From: Neotamlana sargassicola
GTDB taxonomy: Bacteria > Bacteroidota > Bacteroidia > Flavobacteriales > Flavobacteriaceae
Assembly: GCF_020523965.1 (NCBI RefSeq)
Contig: NZ_JAJAPX010000004.1
Coordinates: 186,001 to 250,000 of the forward strand
Reading direction: 5' to 3'
Length of the DNA stretch: 64,000 bases
The position numbers and the translations under genes are program-made. The notes under the pieces were generated by a model. That model was not told the origin of the DNA. It saw nothing but the letters and a program-made list of their open reading frames with translations, and ran no database searches. Positions 1 to 7,787 of this stretch are shown one piece after another; positions within the stretch are counted from its first letter, which is position 1, and every line of letters begins with the position of its first letter.

Positions 1-1
1 A

Positions 2-781
2 ACCGCTAAAAATCCGCTTCAAGATATACCAAATGCTGTTGAAAAATCTGGGTTTAATTCCAAAATTGAATTTAAAAACATATCATTTAAATATGATAAA
101 GAGTATGTTTTAAAAGATTTTTCTTTAACTATACCAAAAGGAAAAACTGTAGCTCTTGTTGGGCAATCTGGTAGTGGAAAATCTACTTTAGCAAACTTAA
201 TCACACGCTTTTACGATGTAAACAAAGGGAGTATTTTAATTGATGGGCAAGACATAAAAACGCTTACTATTTCATCATTAAGAAAACAATTAGGCATTGT
301 TACTCAAGACGCTATTTTGTTTAACGATAGTATTAAAAGCAATTTGCAATTAGGAAAAGAATATGCTACCGACGAAGAGGTTATCGATGCCCTAAAAATA
401 GCTAATGCTTGGGAATTTGTTAAAGAATTACCTGAAGGCATTGAAACCAACATTGGAGATTCTGGAAATAAACTATCTGGCGGCCAAAAACAACGCTTAA
501 GCATTGCTAGAGCCGTGTTAAAAAGCCCTCCTATTATGGTGTTAGATGAAGCAACATCTGCTTTAGATACCGAAAGTGAGCGTTTAGTACAAGTTGCTCT
601 AGAAAACATGATGAAAAACAGAACGTCTATAGTTATTGCACACCGACTTTCTACGATACAAAATGCCGACAATATTGTAGTTTTAAACAAAGGAGAAATT
701 GTAGAACAAGGCAAACATGACGAGCTTATTTCAAAAAATGGCACCTACAAAAAACTTGTAGATATGCAAAGCTTCGAATAA
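2..781 (+). CDS. ABC exporter, C-terminal ATPase domain (partial, 5' end outside window)
   Basis: Open reading frame that enters from the left edge, so only the nucleotide-binding domain of an exporter is visible. Walker A GQSGSGKST is encoded at about 161-187, the signature LSGGQKQR and the Walker B/D-loop IMVLDEATSALD follow, and the switch histidine lies in IVIAHRLST. This order and the short tail after the H-loop are typical of MsbA-like half transporters with the membrane domain at the N-terminus. Substrate cannot be told; lipid A or lipid flippase and multidrug exporters share the domain. A hairpin terminator follows within 25 bp, so this is the end of its transcription unit. Confidence 0.93.
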   Translation, partial: TAKNPLQDIPNAVEKSGFNSKIEFKNISFKYDKEYVLKDFSLTIPKGKTVALVGQSGSGKSTLANLITRFYDVNKGSILIDGQDIKTLTISSLRKQLGIVTQDAILFNDSIKSNLQLGKEYATDEEVIDALKIANAWEFVKELPEGIETNIGDSGNKLSGGQKQRLSIARAVLKSPPIMVLDEATSALDTESERLVQVALENMMKNRTSIVIAHRLSTIQNADNIVVLNKGEIVEQGKHDELISKNGTYKKLVDMQSFE

Positions 782-803
782 AATTTATTAAAAATTAAAC
801 ATA

Positions 804-840
804 AAAAAAAGGATAGAGATTTGGGCAGCTATCCTTTTTC
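804..840 (+). terminator. Rho-independent terminator of the ABC exporter gene
   Basis: Perfect 11-bp inverted repeat, AAAAAGGATAG at 806-816 and CTATCCTTTTT at 829-839, around a 12-nt loop and ending in a T run. It lies 25 bp after the exporter stop codon. The remaining 220 bp up to the sigma factor gene are AT-rich and show no gene. Confidence 0.85.
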
Positions 841-1061
841 AGTTTTTGTTAGACTTGGGGACGACTAACATATAAGTAGGTTTCTACACCAAATATAAAG
901 TATAATTCAAGTTTACACAAGAAAAACATCCATTTTATCGTTTTTATATGCGTTTCATCGATTATATTAAAATCAAAATATTGATTTTCAACCAATTGTG
1001 TTTTCTAGATAAAAAAATACTTTTAATTAAACTTTTAGTACTTTTAGAAGTCTAATTACAA

Positions 1062-1613
1062 ATGGATTTTGTGACAGAAGAAGTAGATTTACTTAAACAA
1101 TTACAATCTAGCACCAATAAGGAGGTCGCCTTTAAAGAATTATTAAATCTTTACAAGGAACGCCTATATTGGCACATAAGGAATATCGTAAAGTCTCACG
1201 ACGATACGGACGACGTGTTACAAAACACCTTCATTAAAATTTATAAAAATATAGATAAATTTAAAGGAGATAGTAAGATTTATTCATGGATGTATCGCAT
1301 TGCCACAAACGAGTCGCTCACTTTTTTAAATCAAAAAGCAAAACGTTTACAAATTACTAGCGAAGAAGTTCAAGAACTTGCAATAAACAACTTAACATCC
1401 GATGTTTATTTTGAGGGTGATGCCATCCAATTAAAATTACAAAAAGCCATTGCTACATTACCAGAAAAACAACAATTGGTGTTTAATATGAAATACTTTC
1501 AAGATTTAAAATACAGCGAAATGTCTGATATTTTAGAAACCAGCGAAGGCGCTTTAAAAGCATCATACCACTTAGCAGCAAAAAAAATTGAAGCATATTT
1601 AACTAGCAATTAA
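1062..1613 (+). CDS. ECF-type RNA polymerase sigma factor (module 1)
   Basis: 183-residue sigma-70 family protein of ECF size. Region 2 is recognisable by the DDVLQNTFIKIYKNI stretch and YSWMYRIATNES, and region 4 by LPEKQQLVFNMKYFQDLKYSEMSD with a helix-turn-helix near the C-terminus. The ATG at 1062 follows no strong Shine-Dalgarno, as is usual in this phylum. It heads a compact unit: a single-pass protein starts 32 bp after its stop, and a secreted LTxxQ-like protein 12 bp after that. This order fits sigma factor, membrane anti-sigma and periplasmic sensor. The signal it answers is unknown. Confidence 0.92.
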   Translation: MDFVTEEVDLLKQLQSSTNKEVAFKELLNLYKERLYWHIRNIVKSHDDTDDVLQNTFIKIYKNIDKFKGDSKIYSWMYRIATNESLTFLNQKAKRLQITSEEVQELAINNLTSDVYFEGDAIQLKLQKAIATLPEKQQLVFNMKYFQDLKYSEMSDILETSEGALKASYHLAAKKIEAYLTSN

Positions 1614-1645
1614 ACCTTTATTAAAATTTATAGTCTTATTTAAAG

Positions 1646-2146
1646 ATGAGCAATAATAGTTTACATAACATAAAAAAAAGCGGATTTAAAGTGCCTCAAG
1701 ATTATTTTACAAATCTTGATGATACTTTGCTTACCGTTACAAAACTTAAAAATGAAGTAAACAAAACTGGCTTTAGCACGCCTAACAACTATTTTGACAC
1801 TCTAGAAACATCTGTTTTAAATAAAGTGTCAAAGCGAAAAGCAACTAAAGTTATCTCTATATTTAGTAAAAAAAATATAGTATATGCCTCAAGCATTGCC
1901 GCCGCAGTTATTTTATTATTCAGCCTAACACTTTTTAATAAACAAAACATAAGCTGGAACACTCTAGATGTAGACACTGTTGAAAATTACATTTTAAACG
2001 AAGACTTAACATCTTATGACATGGCAAACTTATTTGCTGATGAAGATTTTAATATCGACAATTTTATAAATCACGATTTTGAAGAAGAAAACATAGAATC
2101 TTACTTAATAGATCATATAGATTTAGATGATTTTATTGAGGAATAA
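1646..2146 (+). CDS. Single-pass membrane protein, probable anti-sigma partner (module 1)
   Basis: 166 residues with no recognised catalytic motif. The cytoplasmic part carries two similar segments, GFKVPQDYFTNLDD near residue 14 and GFSTPNNYFDTLET near residue 42. One transmembrane helix runs from about residue 73 to 91 (YASSIAAAVILLFSLTLF). The C-terminal part is strikingly acidic, ending in DHIDLDDFIEE. Position between an ECF sigma factor and a secreted small helical protein argues for an anti-sigma factor that tethers the sigma to the membrane. That role is inferred from context; no zinc-binding anti-sigma motif is visible. Confidence 0.7.
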   Translation: MSNNSLHNIKKSGFKVPQDYFTNLDDTLLTVTKLKNEVNKTGFSTPNNYFDTLETSVLNKVSKRKATKVISIFSKKNIVYASSIAAAVILLFSLTLFNKQNISWNTLDVDTVENYILNEDLTSYDMANLFADEDFNIDNFINHDFEEENIESYLIDHIDLDDFIEE

Positions 2147-2158
2147 AACCTAAGAATT

Positions 2159-2608
2159 ATGAAAAAAATAATGCTCCCCTTATTTTTATTATGTCTTTTG
2201 TCTTTTAAAGCGTTTTCGCAAGAAAGCAAACGAGACAAAATAAAAGCACTTAAAGTATCTTTTATAACAGAACGTTTGGAGCTAACTCAAACTGAAGCTC
2301 AAAAATTTTGGCCCATATACAACGCTTACGACGAAACTACCAGAAAGATAAAGCATAACGAATTAAGAAGTATTCGCAAGGAAATAAAAGAAAACATTAA
2401 TACACTTTCTGAAAAAAGAGCCGGCGAACTTCTAGAAAAATTTACTAATGCAGAACGTAAATTACATCAAGAAGAATACAACTTAAATAAAGAATTAAAA
2501 GCCATTATTCCTGCAAAAAAAGTACTTTTACTACAGGTTGCTGAAGAAGAGTTTAAGAAAAAAATGTTTGAGGAATGGAAAAAAATGAAAAACAAAAATA
2601 AATCGTAA
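2159..2608 (+). CDS. Secreted helical LTxxQ-like protein, probable ECF sensor (module 1)
   Basis: 149 residues with a clear signal peptide (MKKIMLPLFLLCLLSFKAFS, cleavage after about residue 20). The mature part is almost all helical and charged. It contains ERLELTQTEAQKFWPIY, which resembles the LTxxQ motif of the CpxP/Spy/CnrX group of periplasmic sensors and chaperones, followed by coiled-coil-like segments to a lysine-rich end. It begins 12 bp after the putative anti-sigma gene and is followed at once by a terminator. Flavobacterial relatives are usually called sensors of ECF-type sigma factors. The sensed stress is unknown. Confidence 0.75.
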   Translation: MKKIMLPLFLLCLLSFKAFSQESKRDKIKALKVSFITERLELTQTEAQKFWPIYNAYDETTRKIKHNELRSIRKEIKENINTLSEKRAGELLEKFTNAERKLHQEEYNLNKELKAIIPAKKVLLLQVAEEEFKKKMFEEWKKMKNKNKS

Positions 2609-2618
2609 TAAACAAAGT

Positions 2619-2647
2619 AAAAGAGATGGTAAACATCTCTTTTTTTT
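2619..2647. terminator. Terminator between convergent genes
   Basis: Inverted repeat AAAAGAGATG (2619-2628) and CATCTCTTTT (2634-2643) with a 5-nt loop and a long T run on the plus strand. The minus-strand reading has a shorter T tract, so it may serve both the ECF module and the opposing BNR-repeat gene, whose stop codon lies in the T run. Confidence 0.8.
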
Positions 2648-3725
2648 ATTCCTTAAATATCAGTTTACTTATTCTTCCTGAGCCCGCAGCAAAAGCTACA
2701 CTATCGTTTACAAAACGCAACGTATAAAAACCTTCGTCGCTTAAATGTTTCCAAGTTTTACCTGCATCGTTACTTACATCAATTCCTTTAAAACCAATTG
2801 CTACTAATTTTTTAGCATTAGAATTTGGCACATATTGCACACAACTTCTGTACCCTGGACCTTCGTTGTTTGAAACAAGTTGCCAGGTTTTACCACCATC
2901 AATAGTTTTTATTTTGTTAGCAATATTTGCATCAGGTTTTGTGTAATCCCCTCCAATACCAAAACCGTTTAATTCATCGTAAAAATCAATTGAGTAAATA
3001 CCTTCGGTTTCTTTGTCTTTTATAATTGGTGTGTTATAAATCTCCCAAGATTTTCCTTTATCTGGCGAAAAGTAAATTCGTCCTGCAGTTGTTGCTACCC
3101 AAGTTTTGTTTCCAATAATGGCTATGTTAGTGTCGCTGGCAGCAAAGGCACCTTCTTTTGGCAAAGCTTCTGGCAGTTTATTGCAACTTATTTTGTTCCA
3201 AGTTTCACCGCCATCTCTTGTAATAATTATACTTAAACAACCATCTGTAGAATCTCCAATAGCAATTCCTTCTAAATCGTTCCAAAAATCCATTGCATCA
3301 TAAAAAACGTCTGGATGATCTTCACGATAAATTAATTCACTTTCGTCATCATCAACATCTAAATCAAACATTAATGCAGGCGATCCAATGGTTAGTCCGA
3401 AAGCTTTATCTTTTATAACAGCTAATGACCTAAAATTTATAGGCAATGTATCGTACTTAATTGTTGTTTGGATTTTCTGCGGAATGTTTATGTCTGTTAC
3501 ATTTTCTGAAGTATTTTTATTATTAAAAAGAATACCTAAATCGCCATTAGAGCTTAAATACGCCAAACCTATATTGTCTATAATTTCAATAGCACGAACG
3601 TTTAACAATGAATCTTGATGTATTATATCTATTTCCACTGATGTAAAGTCTAAACTACGTTTACTAACCGGGATAAAAGCAAAACTAACAACAACTAATA
3701 GAGTAATTAAAATACGATTTTTCAT
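2646..3725 (-). CDS. Secreted BNR/Ycf48-like beta-propeller protein
   Basis: 359 residues with an N-terminal signal or anchor segment (ILITLLVVVSFAFIPV). The body shows repeated propeller blades ending in the bacterial neuraminidase Asp-box style: ITRDGGETWNKIS, FSPDKGKSWEIYN, KTIDGGKTWQLVS and VSNDAGKTWKHLS. This is the pattern of WD40/YVTN/BNR-like proteins related to photosystem II assembly factor Ycf48, common and poorly characterised in Bacteroidota. No catalytic residues of sialidases (arginine triad) can be assigned, so an enzymatic role is not supported. It is monocistronic. Confidence 0.8.
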   Translation of the reverse strand: MKNRILITLLVVVSFAFIPVSKRSLDFTSVEIDIIHQDSLLNVRAIEIIDNIGLAYLSSNGDLGILFNNKNTSENVTDINIPQKIQTTIKYDTLPINFRSLAVIKDKAFGLTIGSPALMFDLDVDDDESELIYREDHPDVFYDAMDFWNDLEGIAIGDSTDGCLSIIITRDGGETWNKISCNKLPEALPKEGAFAASDTNIAIIGNKTWVATTAGRIYFSPDKGKSWEIYNTPIIKDKETEGIYSIDFYDELNGFGIGGDYTKPDANIANKIKTIDGGKTWQLVSNNEGPGYRSCVQYVPNSNAKKLVAIGFKGIDVSNDAGKTWKHLSDEGFYTLRFVNDSVAFAAGSGRISKLIFKE

Positions 3726-3751
3726 GAATAAAGGTTAAAATTTAAAAGTAA

Positions 3752-3792
3752 TAAAAAAAGAGCTATGGATTTTACCCCACAGCCCTTTTAAA
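3752..3792 (-). terminator. Terminator of the lipoprotein operon
   Basis: Read on the minus strand, GGGCTGTGG pairs with CCATAGCTC through two G-U wobbles, followed by a run of seven T. On the plus strand the same positions are A-C mismatches, so the hairpin works for the minus-strand SCO gene and not for the plus strand. Confidence 0.75.
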
Positions 3793-3812
3793 GCTACTAA
3801 TCAACAATATTT

Positions 3813-4487
3813 TTATCCTTGTTCTTTTTTTAATGCCTTTACATCTGTAATTAATTGAGCGATTGACGCTCTATTTAACCCATTATAAATACCGCGAATA
3901 TGTTTATTTTTATCAATAAGCAGAAAATTTTCAGTGTGTAAAAAATCGTCGATACTTTTTTGTTCCCCTAAATCGTTTTCTACAAAATAAGCCTCCCGAC
4001 CCAGGCTATAAATTTGAAATTTATCGCCTGTTACTAAATGCCATTTTCCGTTTATAACACCATACTCCTTGGCATAATCTTTTAAAACAGCTACAGAGTC
4101 TACACTTGGCATAACGGAGTGAGAGAGTAAAAGCACTTCTGGGTCGTTTTGAAAGGCCTCTTGTATTTTAAACATATTTCCTGTCATTTTTGGGCAAATA
4201 CCAGGACATGTAGTAAAGAAAAAATCAGTAATATAAATTTTATTCTCAAAGGTTTTTTGGGTTACTGTTTCACCTAATTGATTTGTTAACTTAAAATCTG
4301 GTATTTTATGAAATTTTTTCTCTGCTTCAGTATTTGGCGTAATCCACTTTGGGGTAAAAGACTCGTCTTCGTAATACGGTAAATAGTCTACTCTACTCGT
4401 TTCTTCAGCTTGGGAAATTTCTTTTTTTGCTTTTTGTTTACACGCAAAACTTAAAAAAACTAATATTAAAACAATTATCTTTTTCAT
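3813..4487 (-). CDS. SCO1/SenC family lipoprotein
   Basis: 224 residues. The N-terminus ends in the lipobox LSFAC (Cys16), so the protein should be membrane anchored. The thioredoxin-like domain holds the copper-binding pair Cys94 and Cys98 in TTCPGICPKM and the downstream histidine His184 in DFLHTENFLLID, the three ligands used by SCO proteins. Family members deliver copper to the CuA centre or act as thiol-disulfide reductases. It overlaps the preceding gene by 4 bp (ATGA) and is the last gene of a four-lipoprotein operon with two YHYH proteins. The cbb3 oxidase in this window lacks a CuA subunit, so the target may be elsewhere. Confidence 0.9.
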   Translation of the reverse strand: MKKIIVLILVFLSFACKQKAKKEISQAEETSRVDYLPYYEDESFTPKWITPNTEAEKKFHKIPDFKLTNQLGETVTQKTFENKIYITDFFFTTCPGICPKMTGNMFKIQEAFQNDPEVLLLSHSVMPSVDSVAVLKDYAKEYGVINGKWHLVTGDKFQIYSLGREAYFVENDLGEQKSIDDFLHTENFLLIDKNKHIRGIYNGLNRASIAQLITDVKALKKEQG

Positions 4488-5089
4488 TTATTCATTATTA
4501 CTTTTTCATCTTCCAATCTATAACAAGAATTAGCTCTTAACATTCCAAAAATTCTTCCATTTTTGGCTTCATAATTCACATATAACTTTCCGTTTTGTAA
4601 CCATGCTTTTTGCATTCCTTCTTCTTTCCCTTGTTTTAATTGACGTAATTTTGCCATTTGCCCAGTGTTATACCAACGCTTTTCCTCCCCATGAACTTGT
4701 CCATCTAAATAAGTAGTTGACAATGCTAAAACTCCGTTAGGCCACCAGGATTTATACGTGCCCACTATGGTATTTTTATTGTAATAGTATTCTGTTTTTA
4801 ATGATCCGTTATCATGCCAAACTTTAGCTAAACCATGCTTTTTCCCATTATAAAAACCAACTTTTTCCATTAAATTATTGTTTTTATAATAACGCACGGC
4901 ATAGCCATTAAATAAAGAATCTTTGTAATACCAATTACCCTCGTTGCCATTTAAAACTAGTTTATTTTTTAACACTAAACGGTCTTTAATTTCAATATTA
5001 GTGGCTGTGCTTGTAACTACACGACTTTTGCTACAAGCAACTAAAACCACTAAAAGAAACAAAACAACTATTTTACTATTTAATCGCAT
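4484..5089 (-). CDS. MORN/YwqK-repeat lipoprotein
   Basis: About 201 residues from the chosen start. An upstream in-frame ATG at 5122 would overlap the previous gene. The ATG at 5089 lies one base after that gene's stop and gives a proper lipoprotein signal ending in LVVLVAC. The mature protein carries consecutive MORN-like repeats with the pattern G.YKSWWPNGVLA, HGEEKRWYNTGQMA and EGMQKAWLQNGKL, as in YwqK-type repeat proteins. Such repeats are usually protein or membrane interaction surfaces; no enzyme function is implied. It overlaps the SCO gene by 4 bp, and its role in the operon is unknown. Confidence 0.78.
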   Translation of the reverse strand: MRLNSKIVVLFLLVVLVACSKSRVVTSTATNIEIKDRLVLKNKLVLNGNEGNWYYKDSLFNGYAVRYYKNNNLMEKVGFYNGKKHGLAKVWHDNGSLKTEYYYNKNTIVGTYKSWWPNGVLALSTTYLDGQVHGEEKRWYNTGQMAKLRQLKQGKEEGMQKAWLQNGKLYVNYEAKNGRIFGMLRANSCYRLEDEKVIMNK

Positions 5090-5090
5090 T

Positions 5091-5939
5091 TTAATACCCT
5101 TGATAAGGACCCGCAAACACAATATACGATCCTGTAGTTGAATACAACTCGTTTATTATATGATAATGATATTCTTCCTTTCCATTAGAATATTGTGTTA
5201 CTCCCGTATGCCCTCCAGAAGCATCTAGATTGGTAGGATAATCTCCTGTTTCAAAACATTTTCTACCATAAATAAATACACCGTCACGAAGTATACCTAC
5301 TAACTTATCGTCGTTATAACTAAAAGCTTTAGGCTCTAGATGATAATGATATACACCCGGACCAATGTGGCCTCCTGTCCAATCTAAACTTGCTGCTGCT
5401 CTATCAAGTGCACCACCTCCTTCTTGATCGTTAAATATTGAAGCACCACTCACTGCAATACCAATTGTTCCCATGTGAGTATTAATTGTTTTACCACTTA
5501 AATTAGGAACGGCATCTACTACTAATGTCACAGCATTATTGTTACTAGACATTATTGATGGGGTTCGTTCCACACTTGGTTCATCGCGATACAATTCATG
5601 ATTTTTGCCCCAATAAATCGTTTCGTGGTTTGGCAAACCTGTAGTTTCTATTGTAACGGTTTTTCCGTTGTTTGATAAAAATATATCTGTAGCTTCTTTA
5701 TTAAAAGCTTCAAAAGCTGGGTGCAATTCTGTAATTGCTTCATCTGCATCTGTAGCCGTATAATTTCTTACTCTACCGCCACCACCAGGAGGTCCCGGGC
5801 GTCGTCTTCCCTCTTCTCTAGGTGGTCTTCTTTCTTCAAAATTATTGATTGAAGACACCTCTTGCTTTTCCTTTCTACTTTTACATGTAAAAAGAATAAA
5901 ACAAAGTAGAAGCATGTTTACTATTTTGAAAATTTTCAT
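5091..5939 (-). CDS. YHYH-domain lipoprotein B (Arg/Pro-rich linker)
   Basis: 282 residues. A lipobox (LFTC, Cys19) is followed by a strongly basic, proline-rich linker at residues 37-58 and then a YHYH domain. Two copies of the YHYH tetrapeptide occur, at about 197-200 (GVYHYHLEP) and 257-260 (EEYHYHIIN), with additional conserved histidines in GGHIGPG and GGHTG and one cysteine in GRKCFE. It starts 14 bp after the paralogous gene and is nearly identical to it over the last 90 residues. YHYH-domain function is not established to my knowledge; the histidine pattern suggests a metal site. The linker charge is opposite to that of its paralog. Confidence 0.85.
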   Translation of the reverse strand: MKIFKIVNMLLLCFILFTCKSRKEKQEVSSINNFEERRPPREEGRRRPGPPGGGGRVRNYTATDADEAITELHPAFEAFNKEATDIFLSNNGKTVTIETTGLPNHETIYWGKNHELYRDEPSVERTPSIMSSNNNAVTLVVDAVPNLSGKTINTHMGTIGIAVSGASIFNDQEGGGALDRAAASLDWTGGHIGPGVYHYHLEPKAFSYNDDKLVGILRDGVFIYGRKCFETGDYPTNLDASGGHTGVTQYSNGKEEYHYHIINELYSTTGSYIVFAGPYQGY

Positions 5940-5953
5940 TTTTAAAAATATTA

Positions 5954-6706
5954 TTAATATCCTTGAAACGGACCTGCAAAAACAATATAAGATCCTGTTG
6001 TAGAATACAACTCGTTTATTATATGATAATGATATTCTTCTTCGCCATCGCTATGTTGTGTAATACCTGTGTGACCTCCAGAAGCATCTAAATCTGTTGG
6101 ATAATCGCCTGTGGCATAACATTTTCTCCCATAAATAAAAACACCATCTAACAATATACCCACCAGATTTTCATCATCATACGAAAATGCAACTGGCTCT
6201 AAATGGTAATGATACACTCCTGGGCCAATATGTGCTCCAGTCCAGTCTAAACTTGCAGCAGCCTGATCTAGCGCACCTCCACCTTCTTGGTCATTAAAAA
6301 GCGAAGCCCCACTTACAGCGATACCTATGGTTCCTAATTCGGTAGCAATACTTGCCCCATCTAAATCTGGAGTTGCATCAACCACTAAAGTTACTGCGTT
6401 ATTATTACTTGACATTATAGAAGGAGTAAGTGCCACATCAGGTTCGTCTTTATATAACTCATGGCCTTCTCCCCAATACACAGTTTCATGGTTTGGCAAA
6501 CCTGTAGTTTCTATGGTTACAGTAGTACCACTATCAGACAAATAAATATCTGTAGCATCTGTATTAAATTCTGCAAAAGCAGCATGTAACTCGGTAACTG
6601 TTTCTTCTTCAGAATTTTCTTCATCATAACCATCGTCGCTTCCTTCTGATGACGAGCAAGAAAAAAGCCCTAATAACACCACACTAATTATAAAAAATTG
6701 CTTCAT
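5954..6706 (-). CDS. YHYH-domain lipoprotein A (acidic linker)
   Basis: 250 residues, lipobox LFSC (Cys17) followed by serines and an acidic linker (DDGYDEENSEEE, about residues 24-35). The domain matches that of its neighbour closely, with YHYH at 165-168 and 225-228, the same GRKC cysteine and the same C-terminus (FAGPFQGY). It is the first gene of the four-lipoprotein unit and lies 190 bp after the ECF sensor gene, separated from it by a terminator-like hairpin. It may therefore have its own promoter, possibly recognised by the ECF sigma factor; I could not identify that promoter. Confidence 0.85.
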   Translation of the reverse strand: MKQFFIISVVLLGLFSCSSSEGSDDGYDEENSEEETVTELHAAFAEFNTDATDIYLSDSGTTVTIETTGLPNHETVYWGEGHELYKDEPDVALTPSIMSSNNNAVTLVVDATPDLDGASIATELGTIGIAVSGASLFNDQEGGGALDQAAASLDWTGAHIGPGVYHYHLEPVAFSYDDENLVGILLDGVFIYGRKCYATGDYPTDLDASGGHTGITQHSDGEEEYHYHIINELYSTTGSYIVFAGPFQGY

Positions 6707-6792
6707 TATTATTGTATTTTTTAGTTGTATAATGTTTTAGATGCAGGAAATGTAAAAAACTTGTGCTTTTGATAAAAAAACATTTCATAAAT

Positions 6793-6848
6793 AAAAAAAC
6801 TTGTGCTTAAAAGCTTATTTTTTTATTTCTCTAAGCCTAAAACACAAG
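6793..6848 (-). terminator. Terminator after the ECF sensor gene, with a duplicated 3' half
   Basis: On the minus strand CTTGTGTTTTAGGCTTA (6832-6848) pairs with TAAGCTTTTAAGCACAAG (6800-6817) and is followed by seven T. The 3' half with its T run (AAGCACAAGTTTTTT) is repeated exactly 40 bp further on, at 6754-6768. This separates the sigma module from the YHYH genes. Confidence 0.6.
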
Positions 6849-6896
6849 ACTTTATTTATTTATTTATAAAATTTAAAAAAAGTTAACGATATTCCA

Positions 6897-7418
6897 TTAA
6901 TGTTCTGGCGGTGGTCGTTGCCCTTCTCTACCTTTTATAGGTGGTGGCCTGTGAGCATTAGGTGGCAATCTTCTTAGTTCTGGCTTACCAATGGCGTCTT
7001 GAATTATAGTTCTAAAGGCCTCTCGTTGTGTTTCGGAGTTACAAATGGCTTCAATTTCTTTAAAGTAGTAAAATATTTTTTTACTTGAAATAGCTTCATT
7101 TTCACCAATTATTTTTGATATTGAATCTATTTCTTCTTGAGATATTGTTTTGTCTGAAAGTTTATTAAACAATTTATCTTTTAAAAACTTTGTATCGTCT
7201 CCAATCTTTCTAAGCTCTTTATGATGACTTTCTTCTAGTTTTGCTAATTCCGCTTTTTGCGCATCATTAAATCCTAGCCTTTCACCAATAAATTGTTGCG
7301 GACTTTTAGGTTCAATAAATTCTGGCAATTTATCTCCAGCTAAATAATTATAAATAAAAAACCCATTTACAATTATTAAAAAGAAAAGCAATACATATAA
7401 AATAGAGTTGTTTTTCAT
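6897..7418 (-). CDS. CnrX/Spy-like membrane-anchored sensor (ECF module 2)
   Basis: 173 residues with an N-terminal transmembrane anchor (YVLLFFLIIVNGFFIYNYL). The periplasmic part is helical and contains RLGFNDAQKAELAKLEESHH, an LTxxQ-like motif of the CnrX/CpxP/Spy group, and a single cysteine near residue 126. The C-terminal 25 residues are rich in Pro, Arg and His (RPPPIKGREGQRPPPEH). It starts 2 bp after the upstream gene's stop. In CnrX-type systems the anchored sensor binds metal and controls release of the sigma factor. That function here is inferred from architecture and from the SCO/YHYH genes downstream. Confidence 0.75.
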   Translation of the reverse strand: MKNNSILYVLLFFLIIVNGFFIYNYLAGDKLPEFIEPKSPQQFIGERLGFNDAQKAELAKLEESHHKELRKIGDDTKFLKDKLFNKLSDKTISQEEIDSISKIIGENEAISSKKIFYYFKEIEAICNSETQREAFRTIIQDAIGKPELRRLPPNAHRPPPIKGREGQRPPPEH

Positions 7419-7420
7419 GT

Positions 7421-7726
7421 CTATTGATTAAAAAATGAATTTTGCGTATTTGAATTTAACCCCAACGTTTCGGCTAGCTCATTTACATTATTTTGATATA
7501 ATGAATCTGATGTTATTTTAGAAAACGCCCATACATTTACCGTAATTACTAAAACCAATGTCGCTAATTGCAACTTTGGCGTAAACCACGACCAAATTGT
7601 ATTTTCTTTCACTAATTCTTTTTCGGCAAATAGTTTTTGCATCGTTCTATCTTTAAAAAAGGGCGATACATTAACTGGCTTTATTTTATCTACAGCATTT
7701 AGCGTTTTGGTTATTTTATCTTCCAT
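7421..7726 (-). CDS. Single-pass membrane protein, probable anti-sigma (ECF module 2)
   Basis: 101 residues. The N-terminal half is predicted cytoplasmic and resembles the equivalent protein of module 1 in carrying PVNVSPFFKDRTMQKLF, similar to its P..YF..L segments. One transmembrane helix spans about residues 52-68 (LQLATLVLVITVNVWAF). A short periplasmic tail follows. Its place between the ECF sigma and the CnrX-like sensor supports an anti-sigma role, but no anti-sigma motif is diagnostic. Confidence 0.65.
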   Translation of the reverse strand: MEDKITKTLNAVDKIKPVNVSPFFKDRTMQKLFAEKELVKENTIWSWFTPKLQLATLVLVITVNVWAFSKITSDSLYQNNVNELAETLGLNSNTQNSFFNQ

Positions 7727-7787
7727 AATTTACGCTTTTTAATTTCTATATATTTTTGATGCAATATTTTTTAAAAACTTGCGTTGC

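Noticed and set aside
304-744. 146-codon open frame on the minus strand
   Set aside because: It is the complement of the ABC ATPase domain, whose motifs are clear on the plus strand.
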